A DNA stretch of 64,000 nucleotides from Vigna angularis (GCF_016808095.1 NC_068971.1:19146501-19210500), one strand, 5' to 3'; numbered from the stretch's first letter, positions 42,341 through 51,804 are shown. The notes: generated by a model not told the origin, from the letters alone. Program-made: numbers and translations.

Positions 42341-43789
42341 TTGTGCGAATTATGTGGTGGTGACCACATAAATGGTCAGTGTGCCTTTCCAGCAGAAGCT
42401 TTGGAAGATGTGAACTTTATGGCCAACCAGTTTCCGTACCGTCAAGGAAACTTCAATCAAGGGTGGAAACCACACCCGAGCATTGGTCAAGGGCAGAATG
42501 GGCAGGCTGGACAAAATGGTCAATTCAAACAACAACAACCAACTCTATGGCAACAGTTTGCTTCATTTAATGAAAGGTTTACAAAGATGGAAGAAACTGT
42601 GACTCAATTTATACAGAAAACTGAGTCTACCCAAAAGAGCACTGAAGCTGCTATCAAAAATTTGGAGATTCAGATAGGTCAGATTACAAAGCAAGTGGAA
42701 GAAAAGCCTAATAGAAATTTTGGGGCTAATACTGAGGTTAACCCTAGAGAAGAATGTAGAGTGGTGGAGAGCAAAAATGAGGAGATAGTTGAGTTAGACA
42801 AAGGAGAAACAGAAGAGAAAATAGAAAGCAAGAATAGTTTTCCTTTTCCAATTAATCATGAGAATCAACTGGATTTCACTGAATTATTCAATATGGTGGA
42901 TAATGATGCACCTTGGGAGCAGATTCTACGACAAATTGCAGTTTACACCAAGCCTGAGGAAGACGTTTCTACAAAGAAAAGGCGTAGAGATGATGATACA
43001 AAAAAGTGTAAAACTGTTAAAAAGGAGCTATTCCCTCCTAAAGCGACAGATCCAGGAAGTTTTTCTATCCCTTGTATCATAGGGAAGAAAAAGGTGAAGA
43101 AATCTCTCCTTGATTTAGGTTCAAGTGTTAACTTGATACCTTATTCTTTACTGGAGCAAATCGGCAATGTTAAAGTGAAACCTGTAAAGGTTAATCTAGT
43201 AATGGCCGATGGATCTTCAAAGGAACCATGTGGGATTGCAGAGGACATCATAGTTTGTGTGGGTAAACTCCAGTTCTTGGCAGACTTTGTGGTAATGAAT
43301 ATGGAGACAGAGAAGATACCTATCATACTTGGAAGACTGTTTATGAAAACGGCCAAAGCTATTATTGATGTAAATGAAGGTATAGTGGTGCTCCAGGACC
43401 GAGAGGAGAGAGTGGTTGTAGACGTCTTTAAAGATGAGAGGCAAACACAGGAGGAAGAAGCTAGTTATAAAGCTGCATTTCAAGATGCACACATGACTAA
43501 CTATCAAGATGAAGAGCCCAAGGTTACAGGTAACCATTGTTTGTTGTTTCAGGTGCATAAAGGAGAAAAGATTGGAAGAGGAGGAGAAATTCCTGGTGAC
43601 TGGGAGAAAAGAAGACCCCAACTTGGTGAACCTGTGAGAATCAAAAACAAGTTGTGGGTTGTGAAGGGCTTTAAAGAGAAGGAGATGATAGAGATAGAAT
43701 CTTCACATCTTAGAAGAATCAAAACAGTTCACAGGAAACAGCTGAGGAGTTGGTGGAATAACAACATCAACTATGAAGAAGGAACTTGA
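42341..43789 (+). CDS. gag zinc knuckle and protease of element D, with a unique tail
   Basis: Open frame of about 482 residues. Zinc knuckle CELCGGDHINGQC (CX2CX3HX4C) at residues 2-14; Gly/Gln-rich linker; coiled-coil around TEAAIKNLEIQIGQITKQ; FTELFNMVDNDAPWEQIL linker; protease site LLDLGSSVNLIP with the Asp codon at 43112-43114; IIPxILGRLFMKTAKAIIDV-type flap region. After the protease, where A continues with RT, there is instead a 110-residue tail containing GEPVRIKNKLWVVKGFKEKE and KQLRSWW, ending EGT. I do not recognise the tail; it is also in B. There is no ATG at the first codon, so translation presumably enters from upstream gag. Confidence 0.85.
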   Translation: MCELCGGDHINGQCAFPAEALEDVNFMANQFPYRQGNFNQGWKPHPSIGQGQNGQAGQNGQFKQQQPTLWQQFASFNERFTKMEETVTQFIQKTESTQKSTEAAIKNLEIQIGQITKQVEEKPNRNFGANTEVNPREECRVVESKNEEIVELDKGETEEKIESKNSFPFPINHENQLDFTELFNMVDNDAPWEQILRQIAVYTKPEEDVSTKKRRRDDDTKKCKTVKKELFPPKATDPGSFSIPCIIGKKKVKKSLLDLGSSVNLIPYSLLEQIGNVKVKPVKVNLVMADGSSKEPCGIAEDIIVCVGKLQFLADFVVMNMETEKIPIILGRLFMKTAKAIIDVNEGIVVLQDREERVVVDVFKDERQTQEEEASYKAAFQDAHMTNYQDEEPKVTGNHCLLFQVHKGEKIGRGGEIPGDWEKRRPQLGEPVRIKNKLWVVKGFKEKEMIEIESSHLRRIKTVHRKQLRSWWNNNINYEEGT

Positions 43790-43795
43790 ACTTTA

Positions 43796-43845
43796 TTGGG
43801 TCAAGCTAATGACGTTAAAAGAGCGCTTGCTGGGAGGCAACCCAG
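43796..43845 (+). other. Conserved motif, proximal copy (D)
   Basis: TTGGGTCAAGCTAATGACG ... GAGCGCTTGCTGGGAGGCA and ACCCAG, seven bases after the gag-protease stop. Its ends can pair (TGGGT with ACCCA). Confidence 0.75.
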
Positions 43846-43911
43846 TGATTTAAGAACTTTTGATTTTATTTTGGTTTGTGGACATTATTTTTGTAACTAT
43901 TTTGTTGGAAA

Positions 43912-44053
43912 TAGCATCTACTGAAGGATGCTAGGTGGCTAAGTATCTACTGAAGGATACTAAAGTTTATAACACCTACTAATGGGTGTTGGTAGGATTG
44001 TAACACCTACTGATGGGTGTTGGTGAGAAAATTTTGCACCTACTGAAGGGTAT
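43912..44053 (+). other. Hairpin array with TACTGAWG-type loops (D)
   Basis: Five hairpins: 43912-43933 (TAGCATC/GATGCTA), 43942-43961 (AGTATC/GATACT), 43971-43990 (AACACC/GGTGTT), 44002-44021 (AACACC/GGTGTT) and 44036-44053 (GCACC/GGTAT, imperfect). Loops are TACTGAAG, TACTGAAG, TACTAATG, TACTGATG and TACTGAAG. The stems change in a compensatory way while the loops are kept. Confidence 0.75.
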
Positions 44054-44063
44054 TGGTGGATTT

Positions 44064-44112
44064 TGGGTCAGGCTCGTGACGTTAAACAAGCGCTACCTGG
44101 GAGGCAACCCAG
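44064..44112 (+). other. Conserved motif, distal copy (D)
   Basis: TGGGTCAGGCTCGTGACG ... AAGCGCTACCTGGGAGGC and AACCCAG. Together with 43796-43845 it brackets the hairpin array. Confidence 0.75.
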
Positions 44113-44979
44113 TTGATTGAATATTTCTGTTTGTTTCATTTTAGCTGCATAATAGGGTTGTGCATAAGTTTTCTGAACATTGAATTACAGGGAACCAGTA
44201 AGGGGCATGTCTAGGAGGCACGTAGGTTAAGAAAAGAAGGAGAAGAGCACTTCACAAAAGTGCCGCTGAGCGGCACCTTACCGTTGAGCGGTATTCTCGC
44301 AGATGGGCTTTAGTTTCCCCTCAGCGGGACCCGAGCCCATTAGGGTATTTTTATACCCTAAGCTGTGTTTTAGGTTTTCTTTCCAAGCTCTTCTCTGCAC
44401 AAGCACTCCCACATACCTTCTCCAAGGTTTTCCACCTCTTTTCACTCTTCCCTCTTAAGAAAATTTCTCTTCCACTCACTTTTTCACTAGTGCACCATCA
44501 AAGTTTGGGGTTGGAAGAGAGCATTCTAGTTTGGAAGCATTCTCATTGCATCCAGTATCTCCACCCAAGTAAGTAAAAAGCATTTTGTTCATTCTAGGGT
44601 TCTTGAATTGAATATGATTGTCAAAGCATGAATATTTAGGGGTTTTGATTTCTATGCATGAATTGATGATATAATTGATGTTTGAACTAATTAAACTGCA
44701 TGATCTTGAACTGGAAAACTGAAAATTGCATTTGGGTGGAGTTAGGACAGCTTGAAAAAGGATTTTTCAAAATTCTGCAGAATTACCGCTCAGGGGTAAA
44801 CTGCCGCTGAGCGGCACTCTGCCAGACTTGGTTTTTCTGATCTGGAATGTGGCACTGGTGGCGCTGAGGGGAAATTATGGCCCTCAGCGGTGGTTTAGCT
44901 TCGAAAGGAGTTGTGTTCTGTGTTTTACTAATAATTAACATCATGGTCTGTGGTTGTGTATTTGTGTTTGAATGCAGGA
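44113..44979 (+). other. ORF2 leader of element D
   Basis: Non-coding. It has CCGCTNAGCGG-type motifs at about 44264-44295 and 44787-44900, a palindrome 'tagggtatttttatacccta' near 44341, a PPT-like AAGTTTGGGGTTG at 44501-44513, and 'tttgaatgcagg' at 44968-44978. The last looks like a splice acceptor directly before the ORF2 ATG. Confidence 0.7.
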
Positions 44980-46206
44980 ATGACATCCGCTTCAGGAAAG
45001 AGATTGAAAAACATGGCAACCAAGAGAAAGGAAAAGGAACCAGAGCAACCCCACTCTAGCAGGTTCCTCTCTAGGAAACATGAGAAGCACTTTAGGGTGG
45101 TTCAGGACAGGAGACTTCTGATGGAAAGAAAAGTTGGAATGATACCTAACTTTGCTCCTCAATTTGGAGAGCAAGTGTTAGGGAATGATTGGGGAAAGCT
45201 AGCCACATATCCTGCACCTACCAACATAGCTGTGGTAAAAGAGTTCTACACCAATGCAAAAAAGTTTGGTGACTATCCAACTGAAAATTATCTGGGCTAT
45301 GTTAGAGGCCATGCTATCAGGTATGATCCTGATTCTATCAATAACTTCCTGGACACTGTGTGGGCTGGTGAGCAGTGCCAGTTTGCTCTTTGCATGGAGG
45401 AAGGTGCTGATTTTGAGGATGTAGAGAGAGTACTGTGTATACCTGGAGGACAATTCCAAAGGAATAGATCTGGCTCAGTGGTTAACATTAGGAGGACTGA
45501 TCTGAATCCTCTTGCAAAGTACTTGATGGGATTCTCTCATGCCAACATTCAGCCATGTTCACATGTGTCAGATATTACTCTCAGCAGGGCACTATTCATC
45601 TACTATGCTATCAGAAATTTAAATGTTAACATTGGGCAGGTGATAGCTGATGAGATTAGTGTGTGCGCAAATACTTCAAACAACAAAGCACCACTGGGAC
45701 ATCCCTCCTTGATCACTCACCTTTGCAAGATAGCTGGGGTAGACACTTCTGCTCCACCATTTGAGAGGCCAAGAAAAGCTATTGATGAGGCCTATTACAT
45801 ACAGTACTGTGGAGGTGAGGAAGCAGCCCAGCCAGTTCCACCACGCCGTGCTCGTAGAGAGGGAGGGCCAGCACAGAGCGAGACATCTGCTGAGACATAT
45901 GAAGCAGAACCATTCCAGATGAGGGACATGTACATGTCTCTTATAGGTGCTCAGTTGCAGTCCATTCACAGAGGGCAGGTGGCTACTGTTGAGATGATTG
46001 TGGGGATGTATGATACACCTCCAGCCCACAGGTGGACTATGGATGAATTCCATAATGTGGTAGCTTGGCCAGAGGAGCCAGTGCAAAGAGAAGAAGCTGA
46101 AGCTTCAGTTAGGGAGATGGAAGAAGATGAAGCTGATGATGATGATGCATTTGAAGATGCTGAAGATGAGGAAGAAGAGGAAGATACAGAGGACAACTCA
46201 GATTGA
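44980..46206 (+). CDS. ORF2: 'putative plant transposon protein' (PF20167-type)
   Basis: 408 residues from the ATG at 44980 (MTSASGKRLKNMATKRKEKE); the frame is open upstream only through non-ATG codons. The N-terminus is basic. The core (residues about 25-270) has FLSRKHEKHFRVVQDRRLL, VVKEFYTNAKKFGDYPTENY, FLDTVWAGEQCQFAL, GGQFQRNRSGSVVNIRRTDL, YLMGFSHANIQPCSHVSDIT and HPSLITHLCKIAGVD, which I recognise as the widespread legume domain annotated 'putative plant transposon protein'. The last 45 residues are strongly acidic (Glu/Asp runs). No signal peptide or membrane helix, so it is not an envelope protein. It replaces pol in this element and in B. Its role is unknown; a capsid-, chaperone- or host-factor-like function would be speculation. 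Confidence 0.85.
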   Translation: MTSASGKRLKNMATKRKEKEPEQPHSSRFLSRKHEKHFRVVQDRRLLMERKVGMIPNFAPQFGEQVLGNDWGKLATYPAPTNIAVVKEFYTNAKKFGDYPTENYLGYVRGHAIRYDPDSINNFLDTVWAGEQCQFALCMEEGADFEDVERVLCIPGGQFQRNRSGSVVNIRRTDLNPLAKYLMGFSHANIQPCSHVSDITLSRALFIYYAIRNLNVNIGQVIADEISVCANTSNNKAPLGHPSLITHLCKIAGVDTSAPPFERPRKAIDEAYYIQYCGGEEAAQPVPPRRARREGGPAQSETSAETYEAEPFQMRDMYMSLIGAQLQSIHRGQVATVEMIVGMYDTPPAHRWTMDEFHNVVAWPEEPVQREEAEASVREMEEDEADDDDAFEDAEDEEEEEDTEDNSD

Positions 46207-47436
46207 TGAGGAGCTGAGATAGCATTTACTGAGGAATGCTATCATGAACTTATGCTTTTATTGGTTTAAGTTTTCTGAACTTATTTGTTTTTGTTTTTAG
46301 AATAGGGTTTGATGTACTCTATTGGAAACCTGGTTTGTTATGATGGTTTGCTTTTGACTGTGATTGTGTGATAAGTAATGCTTGATGATGATTATTGACT
46401 GATTGATGTGTACATTACATGCTTAAACAGGTGGTTCACAAGCTCTGTGAACAAATGCAAAGTATTATGATTGTGATTGTGATATTAAGCAGGATGTGTA
46501 TGTCAAATGTGAATGAGCTTATATGTGAGGTTTTGAGCTCCAGAGTTTTTATTGATTGAATGCTATTACTTTGAAAGCATGAATGATTTTGCCCAGGTTT
46601 TCTATGATTGAATCAATTGCTTGTTTTGCATCATATGATCAAGGCCATTTGTTGGAACCCTTTTTATTGGCCAAATTCATAAAGTTAGCCTACTAAAAGA
46701 GAACACTTTGTGTTCTATCCTTTGAACCCTTAGCCTTGAACATCAATTGAAAACCCTTGAAAAACTTTACCTTGAGTTAAGTAGAAGATCTTGTGTGGTA
46801 TTGTTAAATGTTCAAGTTTGGGGTTGTTGGGAAAACATGAAAAAGTAAAAGCATTGACCTAAGAATATGCAAAGAAAAAGAGAAAGAAAAGAAAAAGAAA
46901 AGAAGAAGCAAAGCTCAATGCAAAGGCAAGTTGGGAAAAATAAGAATAATTGTGTTGTTATGATTCTCTTAACTCAAGGATTTTGTGATCCAGAAAAACC
47001 AATTTTCTTGTTAGGCCAGCCACGTTATAAGCCATTGAAAAGTCCTTGTGATGATGCATGCTTGTGAATGTTTTTGATTGTGGTTAAATGAAAGGCAAAG
47101 TTGATTCATGTGACATTGTGATAGTGGAGTGAATGAGTGATTACCTCTGATACACTTGTGTGTGAGTGAAACACTTTACCTAGTGAGGAAGTATTCCATG
47201 AGCACATGAACATCCATGCTTAATTGATTGATCATTCATGAAAAATAGCATTTGTTGGATATTAACTGACTTTGTGAACACTAAAGCATGCGCACATCTT
47301 GATTGAACTCTTGGTCATAAATTTGATTGAAGTTTTTACTTATCTTGAAAAAGAGGATTTTTGAATGAGTGAATCATCATATGAATTGGTAGAAGATTGA
47401 GTTACATCTTGTTTGCTTGAGGACAAGCAAAGTTCT
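46207..47436 (+). other. Non-coding 3' region of element D
   Basis: Homologous to 7670-8828 of A. Internal PPT-like AAGTTTGGGGTTG at 46814-46826, purine-rich stretch 46868-46920, and a perfect AGGA-loop hairpin at 47412-47431. No gene seen. Confidence 0.8.
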
Positions 47437-47449
47437 AAGTTTGGGGTTG
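47437..47449 (+). other. Polypurine tract of element D
   Basis: AAGTTTGGGGTTG abuts the 3' LTR start at 47450. Confidence 0.85.
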
Positions 47450-48588
47450 TGATAACAGTTGAAAAACTGTTATTTTCATGCTTAAAATTGATACTAAAAG
47501 CAACATTTATACTTAGAAACTAGGTTGAAATCATGCTTTTACTCATATTTTCATAAATAAGAGAGCTGGACAGGTTTATGCTTGATTTCAGTGTTTTTGT
47601 GCAGGTTTTAGGGTGAATTTAGTGAAAGAAGTGAAGAAGGAGAGAGATGAAATCAGAAAAGACACCAAAAAGTGCAAAAAGGAGAAGCCGCAAGTACCGC
47701 TCAGCGGCAGTTTACCGCTGAGCGGCACTCAGGAGCTCACGGGAGGACCGCTGAGGGGCAAATTGGCCGCTGAGGGGAAGAACCGAGCTGACGCACTTAC
47801 CGCTGAGCGGTAGTTTACCGCTGAGCGACACTATTTTTTGGCTTGGGCCTAATTTTATGTAATTTACGAATAATATATAAGCTTTAGGGTTTCCTAGGGT
47901 TAGTATCTTTGGCTGGAACGAAGCAAACACTCTCTCTTCCACCCCTTTGAAGGAGGATCTTCGATGCTCAGGCTACCTCTTCACCTTTCTAGGGTTTTAT
48001 CTTTCATTCTTTCATTATTGTTCATCTAGGTTCACCATGAATATGGTGACCTAAACCTTGTATGTTTGTTGGGGAATCAATGTAATCTTTTGAAGCTCTC
48101 ATATATGGAATTTGTGCTTGCATCTTAATCTAAGACTTATGCTTTCTTTCATCATTAGTTAGGGATGCTAGGAATCGTATGAACTCGTAATTAGGGAGAA
48201 GCCTTCTTTGAAAGGTAATTTAGAGAGTGGCATTAACAATGATGAATTGAATGTTGAATTCCTAAAATATATGAGAGTGGATAAGATAAAATTGACCCCC
48301 AACAACATACTCATTCATTTATTCCATTGAAAGTGTTTGTATTTTGCTTTAGCCATTGATCACCCTCATGCATACATGTTTATTTTAGTCTTTTGCATAT
48401 AAAATCCAATTATTTCGTTCTTAAGTCTTAGCTAATCAACGAATCACATAACTAAACTAGGCCGTGAGTCCTTTGGGAGAACGATACTTGGTCTTACCGA
48501 GTTATTACTTGAAACGATTTGGTCATACTTGCCGATTGTAAAACAAGTTTGTGACATCACATTTTGGTGTTCATAAATTTGTTCATCA
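47450..48588 (+). repeat. 3' LTR of element D (1139 bp, internal deletion)
   Basis: Matches 40236-41520 but lacks about 165 bp. The 5' LTR has TTAGGG at the start of the missing block (about 40927) and again at its end (about 41091), and the 3' LTR keeps one copy near 48160, so the deletion runs between two short direct repeats. It carries a perfect CCGCTCAGCGG/CCGCTGAGCGG inverted pair at 47697-47725 with spacer CAGTTTA and a TATA box at 47874-47880. Confidence 0.93.
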
Positions 48589-48593
48589 GTTGA

Positions 48594-48923
48594 CACCACC
48601 AAATCAAACTGCATTTCACTCTCAGTCAATCCCAATTTCTCAACACATGCCTTCGAGATGAAGGAATGTGTTGCCTCCGAATCAAACAACACACAACAAG
48701 AAACACCAAACAACAAGCAAGTATTGATAATGAGGTTACCTGAACTAACTACTTCAGCTCCCGTCAATGCATAGACGCGTCCCACTACTTGTGCTCGACC
48801 ACCACCTCTTGGTTGACTTCTTCCAGCATTTGGAGGCCTTAGAACTACCCTTCTTCCAATATTACATTCACTCTCCAAATGGCCATTCTTCCTGCACCGA
48901 GTACAAAACTTTCCTCCTACCAA
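48594..48923 (-). pseudogene. gag zinc knuckle and protease N-terminal part of element G
   Basis: The minus strand encodes KFCTRCRKNGHLESEC, a canonical CX2CX4HX4C zinc knuckle, then VYALTGAEVVSSGNLI and the protease site VLFDSEATHSFISKACVEKLGL. The usual DSGATHSF motif has Glu in place of Gly, which should kill the protease. The frame runs into the LTR of D at 48593, where D is inserted, and resumes at 40235. Confidence 0.88.
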
Positions 48924-49771
48924 CTAAGGACATGTTGACTTGTAATGGGGTCCTCCACAATTAAAATAGGCCACTGATCCTTGTTGTCCAGACTGACCAA
49001 CCAAACCCGAGGACTGAGAAGAAAAACCAACATTTGTAGAAGGCAAAGGCTGAGTATAAGGGGTTTTCCTCAGACCTGAACTATTCTTGGAAGAAATTGG
49101 ACCTCGAACGTTCTACTGTTGCAGCTTCCTTTGTTGTTCCACCTCCAACTTGTTCTTCTCCAATACCTTGGCTCGTTCCACCATTGCAGGAAACGACTTA
49201 ATACACAAACTGGAGATCAGATATTTCAGATCACTCCTCAACCCATTCTCAAACTTCTGACACTACCACTCTTCATTTGTGACCATGGTATTAAATCTCA
49301 CTAGATGCTTAAACTTATCAGTATATTCTGATACTGACATTCCTCCTTCACCTACTAAAGAAATTCAACCTCTTTAGCGAACCGGACGCTATCTCGGAAG
49401 TACTCTTCATAAAACTTGTTCTTGAAAACTTCCCAAGAGATGGGAATATGGCTTCCTTCTAATATCAACCTCATGTTATTCCACTAATGATTGGCCTCCC
49501 CTGTAAAAAGATACTCTGTATATGCCAGCCTGTTGTCCTCCGGGCATCTCTTGGTGTTGTAAAATCTTTCCATGTCCCGTAACCACTGATCGACTTCATT
49601 CAGAAGATACTTTCCATTAAACTTGGCCGGGTGATGTTGGAGAAAACTCTCTAAACTCCACTAGGTTTGATGACTAGCAGTGGAAGAGGAAGGTCCAGCT
49701 GTATTCCTATTGGTTGATATTATTTCCATGAGTTGCCTTTGGGTTGCCTTTGAATTTGCTCTAGCAGCCTC
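48924..49771 (-). pseudogene. gag: gag core of element G (broken)
   Basis: On the minus strand, with several stops, are FLQHHPAKFNGKYLLNEVDQ, WLRDMERFYNTKRCPEDNRL and a GEANHxWNNMR stretch, the Retrotrans_gag core of Tekay-type elements, followed by ISWEVFKNKFYEEYF. The N-terminal side (EAARANSKATQRQLMEIIS) is cut at 49771 by the LTR of H. GCCTC (49767-49771) would be H's left target duplication. Confidence 0.8.
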
Positions 49772-51112
49772 TGATAACAGTTGAAAAACTGTTATTTTTA
49801 TACTTAAAATTGACTTCAATCACAAGCTTTATGACTTAGAAATTAGCTTGAACTCATGATTTTGTTGAATTGTTAGAAATAACAGAGTTGAGTAGGTTTT
49901 ATGCTTGATTTCCTTGGTTTTGCAGGTTTTGAGATGAAATTGATGAAAGAAGTGAAAAGGAATAGATATGGAATCAGAAAAGGACACAAAAAGTGCAAAA
50001 GAAGAGAATCAACAAGTACCGCTCAGCGCCAATTACCGTTGAGCGGCACTCGCAAAGCACCGTTGGCACCGCTGAGGGGAAACATGGCGCTGAGGGGAAG
50101 AATTGACACGCGCTACTACCGCTGAGCGGTATTTACTGCTGAGCGGCACTTTTCTGGGCTTGGGCCTACTTTTATGTATTTTTTAGAATAGTATATAAGC
50201 TTTAGGACGTTCTAGGGTTTGTATCTTTGGCTGGAACAAAGCAAGCACTCTTTCACCCCTTGGAGGAGGATATTGCATGCTAAGGCTCATTTCTCAACTT
50301 TCTAGAGTTCTATCATTCACTTTTCCATTGTATTTCATCTAGTTTCACCATGAATATGGTGAACTAAACTTATTTTGTTGTTGGGGAATCAATGTAAATC
50401 CTTATAAAGTCTCTTGTATGGAATTTGTTCTTCAAGATCATTTTTATGATACATGTTTTCTTTCGTTAATAGTTAGGGTTTTTCCTCTTTGCTCAAAGCA
50501 TGCATTGTTTAACTCATTCGATGTCATGATTATTGGTTTTGTCGATATGGACACATACGGGGAAATCTAGATTTGGGGAATCTCTCTCATCAGTATATTA
50601 CAAACCTAGCATAGGAGTATGATAGTTGGTTGCCTTTAAGCTTCTGTTCACTATAATGCATGATTAATTGCTAGGGAGACAAGACATTGTAAACTAGAGA
50701 TTATGATTAGGCTTTCTTCGCCGAGACATCGGATTTAAAGTAATTTAGAAAGTGGCATTAACATTAATGAAAATAATGATGAATTCCTAAATACAAGAGA
50801 GTGGATAGGATGAAATTTATAAACCCCAACAACATATTCATCCATATATTTCAATTCACGTATTTTGTTTCTTCTTGCCCATTGATCATCACATGCATAC
50901 ATATTTACTTTTCAGTCTATTGCATTTGAAACTTACAACAATTTGTTCACAAGTCTTAATTAATCAACAAAATCACACAACTGTCTAGGTCGTGAGTCCT
51001 TTGGGAGAATGATACTTGGTCTTACCAGGTTTATTACTTGATACGATTCGGTTACACTTGCCGAGGGTTAAAAAGTTTTTAACTCCGTTTTTGGGAATTG
51101 AAGATTTGTTCA
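49772..51112 (+). repeat. 5' LTR of element H (about 1341 bp)
   Basis: Starts TGATAACAGTTGAAAAACTG and ends AAGATTTGTTCA. TATA box at 50192-50198 and CCGCTNAGCGG-type motifs at about 50018-50150. Diverged from the LTRs of A, D and E, consistent with an older element. Confidence 0.88.
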
Positions 51113-51121
51113 TGAAGTTTT

Positions 51122-51139
51122 TGGCGCCACTGCCGGGAA
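51122..51139 (+). other. Degenerate primer-binding site of element H
   Basis: TGGCGCCACTGCCGGGAA differs from the tRNA-Asp complement at three positions. Confidence 0.75.
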
Positions 51140-51416
51140 CTCGTGGTTTAACTAGTCTATTTGTGTGATTTTTGATTATTTTTGACTTGTTGTGAATTTT
51201 GTTTTTCTATTTTTATTTTTCTGTTTTTATTTTTCTGTTTTCTGTTTTCTTTTTTCTATTTTTATTTTTTATTTTTTTTGTTTTGTTTTTATTTTATTTT
51301 ATTTTCTTTTTTTATTTTCTATCTTCTTATCTTTTCAATTATATCTTTTGATTATTTCTTCTCTTTTCTATCTTTTTGTGCTAACAAAATTTTTCTAGGG
51401 TTTTGTTTCCTTGTGT
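51140..51416 (+). other. AT-rich gag leader of element H
   Basis: TTTTTATTTTTCTG-type simple sequence, 'gtgctaac' and 'tatgcaagg' before gag. The Phe-rich ORFs are artefacts. Confidence 0.7.
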
Positions 51417-51768
51417 ATGCAAGGTAATATTCGGACTAGAAGCAAAAAGATTTATGAACCTCTTCTTGAAGGCCTGGACAAAAGTAGAAGGAGGAGGAGA
51501 GTTCGAACTTCAAGAGAACTATTCCCTTCTCCTTAGACACTCTTACAACCTTCACCACCAAGGTCTTACCACAACACTGAAAATATGGTAGAGGAGAACA
51601 ATGGTAGACGGATTCTTGCAGATTACACCACTGTGGTTGACCCTCAACATTTTAACAGTATAGCAAGGCCGAGGGTCAATGCTGCAAACATGGAGGTGAA
51701 ACCGGCGTTGATACAGTTGGTGAAAATTAATCAGTTTAATGGGCTATCACATGAAAGCCCATATGAAC
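51417..51768 (+). pseudogene. gag: gag N-terminal part of element H, before the CACTA insertion
   Basis: From the ATG at 51417, with a one-base loss early on and a TAG near 51535. Recognisable parts are RPRVNAANMEVKPALIQLVK and NGLSHESPYEH. The sequence is interrupted at 51771 by element C. Confidence 0.85.
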
Positions 51769-51771
51769 ATC

Positions 51772-51785
51772 CACTACAAGAAAAA
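51772..51785 (+). repeat. Left terminal inverted repeat of C
   Basis: CACTACAAGAAAAA, the standard plant CACTA terminus. Confidence 0.95.
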
Positions 51786-51804
51786 ATTGAATTACATACA
51801 ACCA

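Larger units (their letters stand above)
40236..48588 (+). mobile_element. Element D: complete non-autonomous Athila-type element with ORF2
   Basis: LTRs 40236-41520 and 47450-48588, with TSD GTTGA at 40231-40235 and 48589-48593. The LTRs, PBS, leader and 3' region are those of A. The interior holds a gag with central deletion, a protease with an unusual C-terminal tail, a conserved-motif/hairpin-array module and an intact 408-residue ORF2. RT, RNase H and integrase are absent. D therefore could move only with enzymes from an A-like element. Confidence 0.95.
35948..49771 (-). mobile_element. Element G: Tekay/Del-type Ty3/gypsy element, split by D
   Basis: Minus-strand order: gag (48924-49771), zinc knuckle and protease (48594-48923), [element D 40236-48588], RT, RNase H, integrase, chromodomain-like C-terminus, LTR (35948-37343). 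The target duplication GTTGA of D is at 40231-40235 and 48589-48593, and coding sequence resumes across it. The 5' end of G is cut at 49771 by H. The order gag-PR-RT-RH-IN and the AATTTTCGAGGACGAAAATT tract after integrase identify the Tekay (Del) chromovirus lineage. Confidence 0.88.

Noticed and set aside
44980..46206. ORF2 as a retroviral envelope gene
   Set aside because: It sits in the env position, but there is no signal peptide, transmembrane helix or Cys-rich ectodomain.
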